43,485 bases of DNA from CAYWMY01 sp046352935 (GCA_046352935.1 JAXMGR010000024.1:1-43485); one strand, 5' to 3'. Shown: positions 17,100-26,686, numbered from the stretch's first letter. Numbers and translations are program-made. The notes: generated from the letters alone by a model not told the origin.

Positions 17100-18200
17100 A
17101 TGACCCTCATGCGCGACTGCAGAAGCATCATCATGGTGGGAACTCACCCGCTCACCATGGGTGGCATTGCGACCGTGGTCCGGGGTTATCGTGACGCCGG
17201 GCTCTTCCAGCGCTTCGACTGCGCGTATGTCGTCACGCACGTCGACGGGTCGGCATTCCGCAAGGGAGTCGTCGCGCTCGCTGCCTGGCTGCGGCTCATC
17301 GCGCTGCTGGCCACGCGACCCAAGCCCCTCGTTCACATCCACCTGTCGTCACGGGCCTCGTTCTGGCGAAAGTCCGTCATCTGCCTGATGGCGATGCTGG
17401 CTGGCAGGCCATACATCCTGCACATGCACGGTTCCGAGTTCATGAAGTTCTACGACGTGGAGTCGGGCGCCACGGCAAGACGCTTCGTAAGATACTTGTT
17501 CAAGCGGGCCACCCTGACGCTGGCGCTGTCGGAGCAGTGGCGCGACAATATTCTGCACATCTGTCCGCAGGCCGCGGTCGAAGTGCTGCCCAATGCTGTT
17601 GCAGTGCCGCCGATGCGGGAGGCGGTAGCGCCGGCGGAGGGCCCCCTCCGCATCCTGTTCCTGGGTCGGCTCGGCCGGCGCAAGGGTACATACGATCTCG
17701 TAGAGGCTTTCGCGAGGGTGGTGCGTCGGGGTACGGCGGCGACGCTGATCTGTGCCGGCGACGGCGAGATCGATGCCGTGCAGGAACATGCCTCCGGACT
17801 CGGTGTCGCCCGGTTCGTGTCGTGTCCGGGCTGGCTCGACGTCGCCGGCACGGCGGCAGAACTGGACCGGGCCGCGGTGTTCGCCCTGCCATCGCACGCG
17901 GAGGGTGTGCCGATGGCGCTGCTCGAGGCCATGGCCCGCGGCCTCGCTGTGGTCACGACCCCGGTGGGTGGAATTCCCCAGGTGATCCGCGATGGCGAGA
18001 ACGGCCTGCTCGTCGAACCCGGTGACGTCGCGGCGCTCGACAGCGCCCTGGACAGGCTGCTGACAGATCACGGGCTTCGACGCAGACTCGGTGGCCGGGC
18101 ACGCGGCACGATCGAGGCGCGGTACTCCATCGGGGCGACGATGAGCCATCTTGACTCCATCTACGAACGCTTCGGCATCCTGCCGCGGCCGGCACCCTGA
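17100..18200 (+). CDS. GT4 family glycosyltransferase
   Basis: 366 residues. The acceptor-side N-terminus is MVGTHPLTMGGIATVVRGY with a G-rich loop; PYILHMHGSEFMKFY in the middle is a strong GT4 hallmark; the donor half carries ILFLGRLGRRKGTYDLVEAF and FALPSHAEGVPMALLEAMARG with the E-x7-E pair. It would extend the repeat unit on the cytoplasmic face. It lies 9 bases after the sulfotransferase and 14 bases before the flippase, clearly one operon. An ATG at 17109 is an alternative start. Confidence 0.92.
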   Translation: MTLMRDCRSIIMVGTHPLTMGGIATVVRGYRDAGLFQRFDCAYVVTHVDGSAFRKGVVALAAWLRLIALLATRPKPLVHIHLSSRASFWRKSVICLMAMLAGRPYILHMHGSEFMKFYDVESGATARRFVRYLFKRATLTLALSEQWRDNILHICPQAAVEVLPNAVAVPPMREAVAPAEGPLRILFLGRLGRRKGTYDLVEAFARVVRRGTAATLICAGDGEIDAVQEHASGLGVARFVSCPGWLDVAGTAAELDRAAVFALPSHAEGVPMALLEAMARGLAVVTTPVGGIPQVIRDGENGLLVEPGDVAALDSALDRLLTDHGLRRRLGGRARGTIEARYSIGATMSHLDSIYERFGILPRPAP

Positions 18201-18214
18201 GCAGCGCGCACCGC

Positions 18215-19765
18215 ATGGCACTCTACAATCGAAAACGCGCACGCCGGTCGCTGCTCGACACGATCCTGTTCCGGGTCGTGTCGCAGGTCGCAACGGTGAC
18301 GACGTACGTCGTCATGGTGCGAGGCATGACCCGCGAGGACTTCGGTGTCTTCAATGTCCTGTACTCCCTGATTCCGCTCGTCAGCACGACCGCGTCGCTG
18401 GGCATCGAACAGGTTTTGCGTCGCTACCAGCCCGAGTACCTCAGGGCCGGTCAGCTCGGTGCTGCTCACTGGCTCGTACAGACAGCGGCAAAGCTGAGGC
18501 TGGGTACCAGTGTCCTGCTGCTCGGAGTCGTCTCTCTGACCTGGCATCTCCTGGCGCCCATCTTCCACCTCGAGCACTATCGCCTGGAGTTCTGGCTGTT
18601 CTGTCCGCTGATCATGCTTCACTTCCAGGCACGAATCCTGCAGCTCGCGCTGACCTCGCAGCTGCTGCAGCGCCAGGCCATCGGCATGGTCGTGCTGCAG
18701 TCGTTGATCAAGCTGGTCGCGTATGCGGTACTGGTCACGTTCGGCTCGTTGTCCCTGATTGCCGTCATTGTTGTCGACACAGTTTCTTACGTGGCGATGT
18801 ATGGAGGCCTGAGGCTGGCCTACGAGCGGAATTGCCGGCCGCGGGCACCGCAGGAGGAGTTCCGGCTGGAACCAGATGAGCGCAAACGGTTGATCCGGTA
18901 CGGGCTTCTCAACAACTTCAATGATGCTGGTTCCATGGTGATCAGCAGCAAGAGCGACAACTTCTTCATTGCCGCCTTCATCGATCCGGTGGCCGTCGCG
19001 TCCTACTCGTTCTACATCCGCCTGAACGAGATGATCGTCAATGCATTGCCGGTCCGTCTCTTCTCGAGCGTCATCCAGCCGTTCTTCTTCGCGGTCTCCA
19101 AGGAGGATGCACCAGAGAAGCTTCCTCGTTATTACACGTTCCTGGTGAACATCAATCTCCTCGTCCATCTGCCCGTGTTCGTCTACGCACTCATTTATCA
19201 CCGGGAGATCGTGACGCTCATCGCAGGTCAGAAGTACGTCGACTCTTCCTGGCTGCTGCCGCTCGTCACGGGCTTCGGTGCGCTGAACGTGATCGGTGAA
19301 CCGTCATCCCTCGTCGCCCAGCATGCGGAGCGGCCAACGGTGATGTTGTTGAGCAAGATCTTCGCCATCTACAACATTGCGGCAATAGTCCTGCTGCTGC
19401 CTGTTGCCGGCATATACGGTGCGGCGATCGCCAGCGGTTCGGCGGCGTTGTTCAAGAACCTGTTCATCTGGTGGCACGTCCGTAGTGTTGCGCGGTGGCT
19501 CAATCTCCCGCAGGTCGTCGCGATGGTCGCGCTGATCTGGGGTGGAGCAGCACTGACCTGCCTGGGCCTGAAGGTTCTCGTGGGTGGTCCCGTGCTGCTC
19601 CAGCTGTTCCTGGGTGCCGGCGTGATGATCGTGGCTGAGCTGGTGTACCTGCGCAGCCCCGGCGTGGCGGGATCGGACAGGGGGCTGATGGCAGCGCTCT
19701 TTCATGGGCGCGAAGCGGTCTGGCTCGGGCGGCTCGGGCTGATTCGCAGAGGAGCTCAGGCGTAG
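18215..19765 (+). CDS. Wzx-like repeat-unit flippase
   Basis: 516 residues, mostly hydrophobic helices. The start SLLDTILFRVVSQVATVTTYVVM followed by RGMTREDFGVFNVLYSLIPL has the conserved EDFGVFN-like turn of polysaccharide flippases; GSMVISSKSDNFFIAAF and PVAVASYSFY follow the family pattern. It would move the finished lipid-linked unit to the periplasmic face for the polymerase encoded 5 bases downstream. Its pairing with the polymerase makes it the better candidate than the 1996-3564 flippase for the main polymer. Base composition of 18.3-20.9 kb looks a little less GC-rich than its surroundings, usual for wzx/wzy. Confidence 0.88.
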   Translation: MALYNRKRARRSLLDTILFRVVSQVATVTTYVVMVRGMTREDFGVFNVLYSLIPLVSTTASLGIEQVLRRYQPEYLRAGQLGAAHWLVQTAAKLRLGTSVLLLGVVSLTWHLLAPIFHLEHYRLEFWLFCPLIMLHFQARILQLALTSQLLQRQAIGMVVLQSLIKLVAYAVLVTFGSLSLIAVIVVDTVSYVAMYGGLRLAYERNCRPRAPQEEFRLEPDERKRLIRYGLLNNFNDAGSMVISSKSDNFFIAAFIDPVAVASYSFYIRLNEMIVNALPVRLFSSVIQPFFFAVSKEDAPEKLPRYYTFLVNINLLVHLPVFVYALIYHREIVTLIAGQKYVDSSWLLPLVTGFGALNVIGEPSSLVAQHAERPTVMLLSKIFAIYNIAAIVLLLPVAGIYGAAIASGSAALFKNLFIWWHVRSVARWLNLPQVVAMVALIWGGAALTCLGLKVLVGGPVLLQLFLGAGVMIVAELVYLRSPGVAGSDRGLMAALFHGREAVWLGRLGLIRRGAQA

Positions 19766-19770
19766 CTGTC

Positions 19771-21063
19771 ATGCAGGCATTCGTCATTGCGCTGCTCGGG
19801 ATTGTTACGACCTTCGGCTACCTGAAGAAGATCGGGTACCTGCCGGACGCGGCTCCATTCCTGCTGGAAGTGTTCTCGATGGCGGCCCTGGTATTGGTGG
19901 TCGCCCGTGGTGTGCAGAGTGGCTTTCGGTACGTCAGGCCGGCGTACTGGCTCATTTTCTGTGCAGTAGGGCTCTCCCTGGTCTGTGGAGTGCTCGCGAA
20001 TGGCGTGCAACCCGGCCCGATTGTCTCCGGCCTACGCTATTACTTCAGGGCGATACCGTTCTTTCTGCTCCCTGCCGTGTACCAGTTCAGCGAGAAACAG
20101 ATCGCGGGCCAGTTGAAGTTCATGGCCGTGATTGCCCTGCTGCAGTTGCCGATCGCGGTCAGCCAGCGACTGGCGAATCTGCGTGTTCATGGACAGACTG
20201 GCGACACGACCCAGGGGACTTTGCTCAATTCGGCGATCCTGTCCATCTTCCTGATCGGTGTGGTGTCGGTACTGCTGGGACTCTGGATGCGAGGGACCAT
20301 GAGGCTCAGGACAGCACTCGTGATGTTTTTCGCGTGCGTGATTCCGACAACCATCAACGAGACCAAAGCTACGCTGTTTCTGCTGCCCATCGCCATACTC
20401 GTGACATTTCTCGCGGGCGCGAGGCCCGGGACCCGGTTGAAGGCGACATTGATAGCTCTGGCATCGCTCTCGATTTTCCTGGCCATCTTCATTCCGGTGT
20501 ATGACTCGCTCATCATGACGCGCGGCACCTATGCCGCCAAACTGGAGGATTTCTTCACCTCTGAAGGGCGGGCATCGACATACATGTATTCCGGTGCCCA
20601 GATCGGCGATACGGAGAATGTGAAGCGCGTCGACGCGATTGTCGTTCCTCTCCGCTTCCTGTCTGAGGATCCGGTGAGGCTGGTGCTGGGTGTTGGTGTC
20701 GGTAACGCATCACGATCGCAGTTTGGTGAGCAGTTCGCGGGCGCCTACTTCGATACGATGGGCCCATTCACGGGAACAAGTTTCGCAATGGTCACTACTG
20801 AGCTCGGTCTGCTCGGTCTGGCTCTCGCATGGCTGCTGCACTGGAGGGTGTTCAGCGATGCACGATCGGTCGCTGCGGGCGGTTCCGGACTGCTATCGGC
20901 CGTTGCGATGGGATGGTGTGGGGTAGTTGCACTGGTGACCGTCGGGTACTTTTACAAGAGCCTGATCGTTTATGACTCGATGACCACGCTTTTTTGGTAC
21001 TTCTCCGGCCTGATCGCTGCGGAGCGTATGCGTCGCGAAGTCGACGCGGAGCGTGCTGCTTGA
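19771..21063 (+). CDS. Wzy-like O-antigen/EPS polymerase
   Basis: 430 residues with about ten to twelve hydrophobic segments and a long periplasmic loop (about 235-330, including ETKATLFLLP before it and LEDFFTSEGRASTYMYSGAQ within). This arrangement, lack of other motifs, and position right after a Wzx fit a Wzy-type polymerase/ligase, which joins repeat units in the periplasm. Wzy proteins are too divergent for residue-level proof. After the stop, a 126-base gap holds an 8-base inverted repeat, CGGCAGAC (21087-21094) with GTCTGCCG (21107-21114). Confidence 0.78.
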   Translation: MQAFVIALLGIVTTFGYLKKIGYLPDAAPFLLEVFSMAALVLVVARGVQSGFRYVRPAYWLIFCAVGLSLVCGVLANGVQPGPIVSGLRYYFRAIPFFLLPAVYQFSEKQIAGQLKFMAVIALLQLPIAVSQRLANLRVHGQTGDTTQGTLLNSAILSIFLIGVVSVLLGLWMRGTMRLRTALVMFFACVIPTTINETKATLFLLPIAILVTFLAGARPGTRLKATLIALASLSIFLAIFIPVYDSLIMTRGTYAAKLEDFFTSEGRASTYMYSGAQIGDTENVKRVDAIVVPLRFLSEDPVRLVLGVGVGNASRSQFGEQFAGAYFDTMGPFTGTSFAMVTTELGLLGLALAWLLHWRVFSDARSVAAGGSGLLSAVAMGWCGVVALVTVGYFYKSLIVYDSMTTLFWYFSGLIAAERMRREVDAERAA

Positions 21064-21086
21064 GCGGGATCGGCAGGACTTCGCGG

Positions 21087-21114
21087 CGGCAGACGAGGTC
21101 GCATTTGTCTGCCG
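21087..21114. promoter_or_regulatory. Stem-loop between polymerase and heparinase-like gene
   Basis: CGGCAGAC and GTCTGCCG, 8 bp, 12-base loop. There is no U-run, so it is not a standard terminator; it could stabilise or segment the transcript, or be an operator. Role unproven. Confidence 0.25.
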
Positions 21115-21189
21115 GCGATCGCGAAATCGGATCTCTTCGCATGCCGCTCCGTATCCCCAAGCGCCCGATGGGCTGGTCCAGGATGAACC

Positions 21190-23124
21190 GTGCAGCCACT
21201 TAGCTGGTATTTGCGCCGCCTTCGCCTGATGTCGGGAGGGGAAGTCTTGTGGCGCGGGGCGCAGGCGACCCAGCGCCTGCGATATCTGCGTCCCGTACGG
21301 AGGGCGCCGGCTCCGCGTGTCGCGGTCGCATCGCTGCGGCCGTGGACGCGGCCGAGCGGAGTCTCGACAGATGACTACCTCGCGCAGGCCGACCAGATCG
21401 TCGCAGGAGGTATCCGGGTCTTCCAGTCGACGGCGACGCTCGGGGCGTCCGGTGCTGTGTGGTCCAGGGATCCGGAGAGCGGCGTCGTGTCGCCGACCCG
21501 ACCCGGCCCTTTCATCGACTATCGCAACCCGGCCATCGTCGGCAATGCGCGCAACGTCTGGGAACTGAACCGGCATTTTCACGTCGTGGCCCTGGCCCAG
21601 GCCTGGAGTCTGACTGAGGACGATCGTTACTCGAAAGCAGCGGTCGGCACGCTGAAGTCCTGGCTCACGGAGTGCCCCTATCCTGTCGGGATCAACTGGG
21701 TCAGCGCGCTCGAGCTCGGCATCCGGCTGGTCAACTGGTACATCGCGTCGCGCCTGTTCGGCTGGTGGGGCGATGGTTCCGAACCCGTGGCGGGCCTGCA
21801 GGATTCAATCTACTGGCACTGCAAGTTCATAGAGCGACATCGATCCCGCCATTCGTCCGCCAACAATCATCTGCTTGGCGAGATGGTCGGCCTCTATGCG
21901 GCGGCGACGGCGTGGGGATTCTGGGGCGAGAGCGCGCGCTGGCGGGATCTTGCCCGCAGGACGCTGATCGACGAGCTGCCGCGGCAGGTTCATGATGACG
22001 GCGTCAGCCGCGAACAGACCGTGGACTATCAGATGTTCGTGTTGCAGATGCTGCTGATCGCAGGTCTCATCGGGGAAGAGTCCGGCGAGCCGTTCCCCGC
22101 CGAGTATTGGGCCACCGTGGACCGCATGCTCGGGTTCCTCGAGTCGATTGCGGATGTCGGTGGGAATCTGCCGGCTTTCGGGGATTCGGATGATGGCATG
22201 TTGTACATGCTGTCGCCGCAGGCCAGAGACAGTCGACTTCCCGACCTGATGGCCGTCCGTGCTTTCCTGAACGGGACATCGACGAGCGCTGCTCGCAGCG
22301 GCGAGGCCGCGCGGTGGCTCTCCACTGGCTTCCCGCGGCCTGTCCACTGGCCCGCACGCAGTGCTGCCCGCACCCGTGCCTTCCGCGACGGGGGCTATTT
22401 CGTACTGGGCGATCGTTTTGGGAAGCCGGACGAAGTACTCCTCGTCGCCGATGCAGCACCACTCGGGTTTCTCTCCATCGCCGCGCATGGACACGCGGAC
22501 TGCCTGTCCTTCGTGCTGTCGCTGGGCGGTGTGCAGGTGCTCGTGGATCCCGGTACCTATTGCTATCACAGCGATCCCACGTGGCGCGCGTACTTCAAGG
22601 GTACCTCGGCGCACAACACGGTCCGCGTCGATGGAGTCGACCAGTCGCAGTCCGTCGGTGCGTTCATGTGGGCACGGAAGGCCGAGCCAGAGCTCGAGGC
22701 GTTCGACGGTGCATTGAGCCCGCAGCGATTCGTCGCGAGTCACGATGGCTATCGGCGACTCCGCGATCCCGTCCGGCACGTGCGGGAGATCCGGTTCGAT
22801 ACCGCGGCCGCGGAGATCACCGTGATCGATACGCTGAAGTGCCGTGGCAGCCATCAGGTCGAGCGCTTCTGGCACCTGGCAGATCACTGTGCCGTGCAGC
22901 GAAGGCCTGATGGTACAGCGGAGGCGAGGTTGGAGAACTGCGCAGTCGAGTTCGTGGCGGTTGATGCGCATCGCATTGAGTCCTTCGTTGGCAGCACGCG
23001 GCCGATCTCCGGCTGGATGTCGCGACGCTTCGGCGCCCGGACACCGTCACCGACCCTCGTGATGAGCAACGACATCATCGGGGAGACCAGTCTGGTGACC
23101 CGGATCAGGTGGCGATTCGAATGA
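21190..23124 (+). CDS. Heparinase II/III family polysaccharide lyase-like protein
   Basis: 644 residues from a GTG. The N-terminal half is an alpha/alpha toroid: RNVWELNRHFHVVALAQAW, then HSSANNHLLGE (221-231) with the conserved Asn/His, and QTVDYQMFVL with Tyr280. The C-terminal half is the beta-sandwich Hepar_II_III domain: AHGHADCLSFVLSLGG (His435), VDPGTYCYH and SAHNTVRVDGVDQS. Such enzymes cleave uronate-containing glycans by beta-elimination. No signal peptide is visible (it starts MQPLSWYLRRLRLMSGGE), so secretion is not obvious; family members inside EPS operons often lack one. It overlaps the following sulfotransferase by ATGA. A role in trimming a uronic polymer fits the AlgD-type gene. 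Confidence 0.88.
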   Translation: MQPLSWYLRRLRLMSGGEVLWRGAQATQRLRYLRPVRRAPAPRVAVASLRPWTRPSGVSTDDYLAQADQIVAGGIRVFQSTATLGASGAVWSRDPESGVVSPTRPGPFIDYRNPAIVGNARNVWELNRHFHVVALAQAWSLTEDDRYSKAAVGTLKSWLTECPYPVGINWVSALELGIRLVNWYIASRLFGWWGDGSEPVAGLQDSIYWHCKFIERHRSRHSSANNHLLGEMVGLYAAATAWGFWGESARWRDLARRTLIDELPRQVHDDGVSREQTVDYQMFVLQMLLIAGLIGEESGEPFPAEYWATVDRMLGFLESIADVGGNLPAFGDSDDGMLYMLSPQARDSRLPDLMAVRAFLNGTSTSAARSGEAARWLSTGFPRPVHWPARSAARTRAFRDGGYFVLGDRFGKPDEVLLVADAAPLGFLSIAAHGHADCLSFVLSLGGVQVLVDPGTYCYHSDPTWRAYFKGTSAHNTVRVDGVDQSQSVGAFMWARKAEPELEAFDGALSPQRFVASHDGYRRLRDPVRHVREIRFDTAAAEITVIDTLKCRGSHQVERFWHLADHCAVQRRPDGTAEARLENCAVEFVAVDAHRIESFVGSTRPISGWMSRRFGARTPSPTLVMSNDIIGETSLVTRIRWRFE

Positions 23125-24053
23125 ACGATACCATTGGCGCATTTCAGGCTGATGCAGGAAGCCAGCAGACGACGGGTGTGCGGCCAGGATCGGGTCGCTT
23201 CGACCACATCTACGTCATGGGCGCGGGGCGCAGCGGCACGACGCTGCTGTCGATCATGCTGGGGGCTCACCCCGCCACGGGGGTCCGTGGCGAACTGCTG
23301 CAGTTCGCCGAGTACTGGCGCCGGAATCTCGAGTGCTCGTGCGGCAAGCCGGTGCGGGAATGCGGGCACTGGCTCGAAGCTGGACGGGCGCTGGCCGGCG
23401 CCGACGCTGCGTCCGCGGCTTCGTATGACCGCCTGATCGCGGAATCCGAGCGGCACTGGCGCGTCGCCCAGTACCTGCTGGCCCCGCGGACGGCGGCCCG
23501 ACGCTACTTCGAGGCGCTCCGGCGCCTGTTCCTCGCACTCAGTCCTTCGGGCATGGTCATCGATGCGTCGAAGTACGTCGCGCGGGCGCTCGTGCTCGAC
23601 ACGATTCCGGATTTCCGCGTCGGCTACGTCTATATCGTTCGTGACGCACGTGGTGTACTGCATTCGTTCAGCAAGCCGGTGCAGCGGCCGAAGTCCGCGA
23701 TGGCGGCGGCCCTGTATTACGTCCTGGTCAATGGTGCGGCCCAGCTCGCGGTCTGGACGCGGCTGCGCGGCCGGTCGATCAAGGTTCGCTACGAGGACCT
23801 GGTCGCTGAGCCCGGGCGGGAGTTGGAGCGCATCGGTCGCTTCCTCGGTCTGGACATGTCCGGTGTGATCGCCAGCATCGCAGCCGGTGAGCCGCTCGAC
23901 ATCGGTCACATGGTCAGCGGCAACCGCATACGCACGAATGGCGTCATCAAGGTCGGACTCGACGACGAGTGGCGCGGCCTGTCGGCGGTGCGTCGGGTCG
24001 GCTATTACCTGGCCTGCCTGCCCCTTCAGATCGTCAATCGTTACCGGCTGTGA
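23121..24053 (+). CDS. PAPS-dependent sulfotransferase (second)
   Basis: About 310 residues. The start ATG at 23121 overlaps the lyase stop (ATGA). Motifs: IYVMGAGRSGTTLLSIML (5'-PSB loop), VIDASKYVARALVL, VGYVYIVRDARGVLHSF (3'-PB region) and KVRYEDLVAEPGRELERIGRFLGL, all typical of the sulfotransferase family with a C-terminal acceptor helix. LECSCGKPVRECGHW is a Cys/His-rich insert seen in many bacterial members. It is clearly different from the sulfotransferase at 16218, so sulfate may be placed at two positions. Acceptor not deducible from sequence. Confidence 0.85.
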   Translation: MNDTIGAFQADAGSQQTTGVRPGSGRFDHIYVMGAGRSGTTLLSIMLGAHPATGVRGELLQFAEYWRRNLECSCGKPVRECGHWLEAGRALAGADAASAASYDRLIAESERHWRVAQYLLAPRTAARRYFEALRRLFLALSPSGMVIDASKYVARALVLDTIPDFRVGYVYIVRDARGVLHSFSKPVQRPKSAMAAALYYVLVNGAAQLAVWTRLRGRSIKVRYEDLVAEPGRELERIGRFLGLDMSGVIASIAAGEPLDIGHMVSGNRIRTNGVIKVGLDDEWRGLSAVRRVGYYLACLPLQIVNRYRL

Positions 24054-24067
24054 TCGGGTCCGGTGTC

Positions 24068-25360
24068 ATGGATGGTGCGACGATCCGCATGCTGTGTTTC
24101 GCCCGGGAGCGATATCCCACGCATCGCGTCGACATCACGGAGCTCTTTGGTCGTGAACTCATCGGGCGGGGCCACGAGATCGATTTCGTGATGCAGGCTG
24201 CCTCGACAGCCGTCACGCCGGGTCCGACATCATGGAACGGGCGGACGGTCTGGGTCGGCGCCGCCCGGGGAGGCACGGGGCTGGTGAGCCGGTTACGCCA
24301 CCAGTGGGCAGCGGTTGCCCACGACTTCCGCTGCCTAAGCATGGCCCGCAGGGATCGCTATGACGCCATCCAGGTGAGGGACAAGTTCCTCATCGCGGCG
24401 TGGGTGGCGCTCACCGCGCGTCGGCGGGGGCAGAAATTCTTCTACTGGCTTTCTTTCCCGGAGCCGGAGGCGCAGTTGCTGCGGGTGCGTGACGGAACCG
24501 CGCGCTACCGTTGGCTCACCGCCATCCGGGGCGGTTTCTTCTGGCTGCTGCTGTATCGGTGGATCCTGCCACGCTGCGACCATGTTTTCGTCCAGAGCGA
24601 GCGCATGCGCCGGGACGTCGCGGCTTGCGGCATCCCCTCGCAGAAAATGACTGCGGTCCCCATGGGGATTCCCGCAGTCGACCTCGATCGCTTTTCTGGG
24701 GTGGCTTCGGAGGTGAGCCAGGACCTACGCCGTCGTTCCGTCGTGCTCGGTTACCTGGGCACGATGGTCATCCGACGCCAGCTGACGGTGCTGGTCGACA
24801 TGCTGGCGGATCTCGTGCGTCGTGGAATCGATGTCAGGCTCTTGTTCGTGGGTGACGGTGAACACGCGTCCGATCGTGAGGCCATCGAGGACCGTGCCCG
24901 GCAGCTCGGCGTACGCGACCGGATCGAGATCACCGGCTTCCTGAAGCGCGACGTCGCGCTGCGAAAGATACAGGAAGTGGACATCGCGTTGTCGCCCTTC
25001 TTCCCGACGCCGATCCTTCTCTCGACCTCGCCGACCAAGCTGATCGAATACATGGCTCTCGGCCTGCCGGTCGTTGCCAACGATCATCCCGAACAACGCC
25101 TGATCCTGCGGGAGAGCCGCGCCGGCGTGCGTGTACCGTGGGGGGCGCGCCATTTCGCGCGTGCCGTGGCGTATCTCTGCAGGCTCCCGGACGCCAGTCG
25201 TCGTGCCGTGGGAATGCGGGGCCGGGAATGGGTCAGGCTGCACCGTAGCTACGATCGGATCGCAGATGTTGTTGAGAGCGCGTACCTCAGCCACTTGAAG
25301 GGCGCGGGTTTCACGGACGATGCGGGTGGTCAGCCGGAGCCGCGGAGGCGGGAACGATGA
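24068..25360 (+). CDS. GT4 family glycosyltransferase
   Basis: 430 residues from the ATG at 24068, 14 bases after the sulfotransferase stop; the frame is open further upstream but overlaps that gene. N-terminus IRMLCFARERYPTHRVDITELF; donor half VVLGYLGTMVIRRQLTVLV, LLFVGDGE, and STSPTKLIEYMALGLPVVANDHPEQ, the last a textbook GT4 donor-binding region. Acts on the lipid-linked repeat in the cytoplasm. Its stop overlaps the next GT4 start by ATGA, so the pair is coupled. Donor and linkage unknown. Confidence 0.9.
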   Translation: MDGATIRMLCFARERYPTHRVDITELFGRELIGRGHEIDFVMQAASTAVTPGPTSWNGRTVWVGAARGGTGLVSRLRHQWAAVAHDFRCLSMARRDRYDAIQVRDKFLIAAWVALTARRRGQKFFYWLSFPEPEAQLLRVRDGTARYRWLTAIRGGFFWLLLYRWILPRCDHVFVQSERMRRDVAACGIPSQKMTAVPMGIPAVDLDRFSGVASEVSQDLRRRSVVLGYLGTMVIRRQLTVLVDMLADLVRRGIDVRLLFVGDGEHASDREAIEDRARQLGVRDRIEITGFLKRDVALRKIQEVDIALSPFFPTPILLSTSPTKLIEYMALGLPVVANDHPEQRLILRESRAGVRVPWGARHFARAVAYLCRLPDASRRAVGMRGREWVRLHRSYDRIADVVESAYLSHLKGAGFTDDAGGQPEPRRRER

Positions 25361-26520
25361 GGAGTGACCACGACCGCGTTCGCCTGTGCATGGTGCTGGG
25401 TGGCCATTGGGCTGCGCAGATGGGCGGCGCTCAGTTCCAGGCGAAGTGCATCCTGGACGTGCTGGCCGAGGACGCCCGGTTCGAGACAAGCTATCTGGCC
25501 CGAGTGGTGCCTGCGCAGCGGGACTGGGACAGCTACCGCATCGTTTCATTCGGTGAGGGGTTGCCGGGCCGCGCCATCGGGACGCTGCTGCAGCTGCCTT
25601 CGCTCTATCTGGCACTCAGGCGTCAGCGTCCGCAGGTGGTTTATCAGCGGTGTCTTATGCCTTACACGGGCATGTGTGCGCTGTATTGCGCGATCAACGG
25701 TGCGCGGTTCGTCTTCCACGTTGCTTCCGACGGGGACGTACACCGCGAGCCGCTGACACGATGGTCGCCGGGCGGACTGTTGCGCGCCTTGTCGCGCCGG
25801 ATTTCCGAGTTCGGGATGCGTCACGCCGACGCCATTGTTGTTCAGACGGAGCATCAGGCCCGGATCCTGAAGGCACAGTATGGTTTGACGGCGACCATTG
25901 TCGTGCCGAACTTTCATCCAGCGGCCGCGCATCGCAGCGAGGTCGGCAGCCGACCACGGTTGAGAATCCTGTGGGTCGCCAATATCAAGCCGATCAAGAA
26001 TCCCGAGATGTACGTGGAACTGGCCGCGGCATTCGCCGGCGCGGCTGACTCCCCCGAATTCGTGATCATCGGGCGGTCTGGCGATTCGGAGCGCTACAGG
26101 CCCCTCCACGAACGTATCGCGGCACTACCCAACATGACATACCTGGGCGAGCTCCCGGTCGAGCGCGTGAACGAGGAGATCGCTCGCAGCGACCTCGTCG
26201 TGAACACGAGCTTCGCCGAGGGTTTTCCTAACACCTTCATACAGGCCTGGCTGCGGGGCGTGCCCGTTTTGAGCTGGCGAGTGGACCCCGACGCATGTCT
26301 GTCACGCGCCGGCGCCGGCCTGGTTGCGGCCGACGTCGACGAGATGGTTGCGACGATTCGCTCGCTCGATGCTTCCCGCGAGCGGCTTTGCGAGTTGTCT
26401 GCGAAAGCGCTCCAGTACGGAGTCGAGCGCCACACGACGGCTCCCGGTGAGGCGCTGATTGGACTGTTCAGGGGGCTGGCCGCCGGGGCCGATTCCGCCG
26501 GCTCGGCAGTTTCGACATAA
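25357..26520 (+). CDS. GT4 family glycosyltransferase
   Basis: 387 residues. The acceptor domain contains MGGAQFQAKCILDVLA and VVYQRCLMPYTGMCALYC; FHVASDGDVHRE and VPNFHPAA precede the donor domain, with LRILWVANIKPIKNPEMYVELA and VVNTSFAEGFPNTFIQAWLRGVPVLSW (glutamate in the EGFPNTF turn). It is translationally coupled to the preceding GT4. It ends the run of closely packed plus-strand genes; a 283-base gap follows before the secreted lyase. Confidence 0.9.
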   Translation: MRSDHDRVRLCMVLGGHWAAQMGGAQFQAKCILDVLAEDARFETSYLARVVPAQRDWDSYRIVSFGEGLPGRAIGTLLQLPSLYLALRRQRPQVVYQRCLMPYTGMCALYCAINGARFVFHVASDGDVHREPLTRWSPGGLLRALSRRISEFGMRHADAIVVQTEHQARILKAQYGLTATIVVPNFHPAAAHRSEVGSRPRLRILWVANIKPIKNPEMYVELAAAFAGAADSPEFVIIGRSGDSERYRPLHERIAALPNMTYLGELPVERVNEEIARSDLVVNTSFAEGFPNTFIQAWLRGVPVLSWRVDPDACLSRAGAGLVAADVDEMVATIRSLDASRERLCELSAKALQYGVERHTTAPGEALIGLFRGLAAGADSAGSAVST

Positions 26521-26657
26521 CGTGGTCTGTGCAGCCTCTTGTACGGACTCAGTGGCCGGCGAAGCCTGTGCGGCGGTGACGATGTCCGCCCCGCGCGCAT
26601 ATCTGAGTAGGTGGTCACCATCGCGGGCGGCGATGTCGCAATTTTTAGACACCGGTC

Positions 26658-26673
26658 TGGGGCAGGCCTTGCG
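26658..26673 (+). promoter_or_regulatory. Candidate sigma54 (-24/-12) promoter for the secreted lyase
   Basis: TGGGGCAGGCCTTGCG: GG and GC exactly ten bases apart with an intact TTGC and TGG. Predicted start near 26684, about 120 bases before the lyase start codon, a leader of nearly the same length as predicted for the 16218 operon. Confidence 0.4.
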
Positions 26674-26686
26674 TCCGGGCAAGTTA

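Noticed and set aside
18161..19201. Minus-strand open frame over the second flippase
   Set aside because: Antisense shadow; the membrane-helix pattern is in the plus frame and fits its operon.
20994..21203. Small open frame between polymerase and heparinase-like gene
   Set aside because: Arg/Ser-rich shadow overlapping the polymerase end; no ribosome site and no motif.
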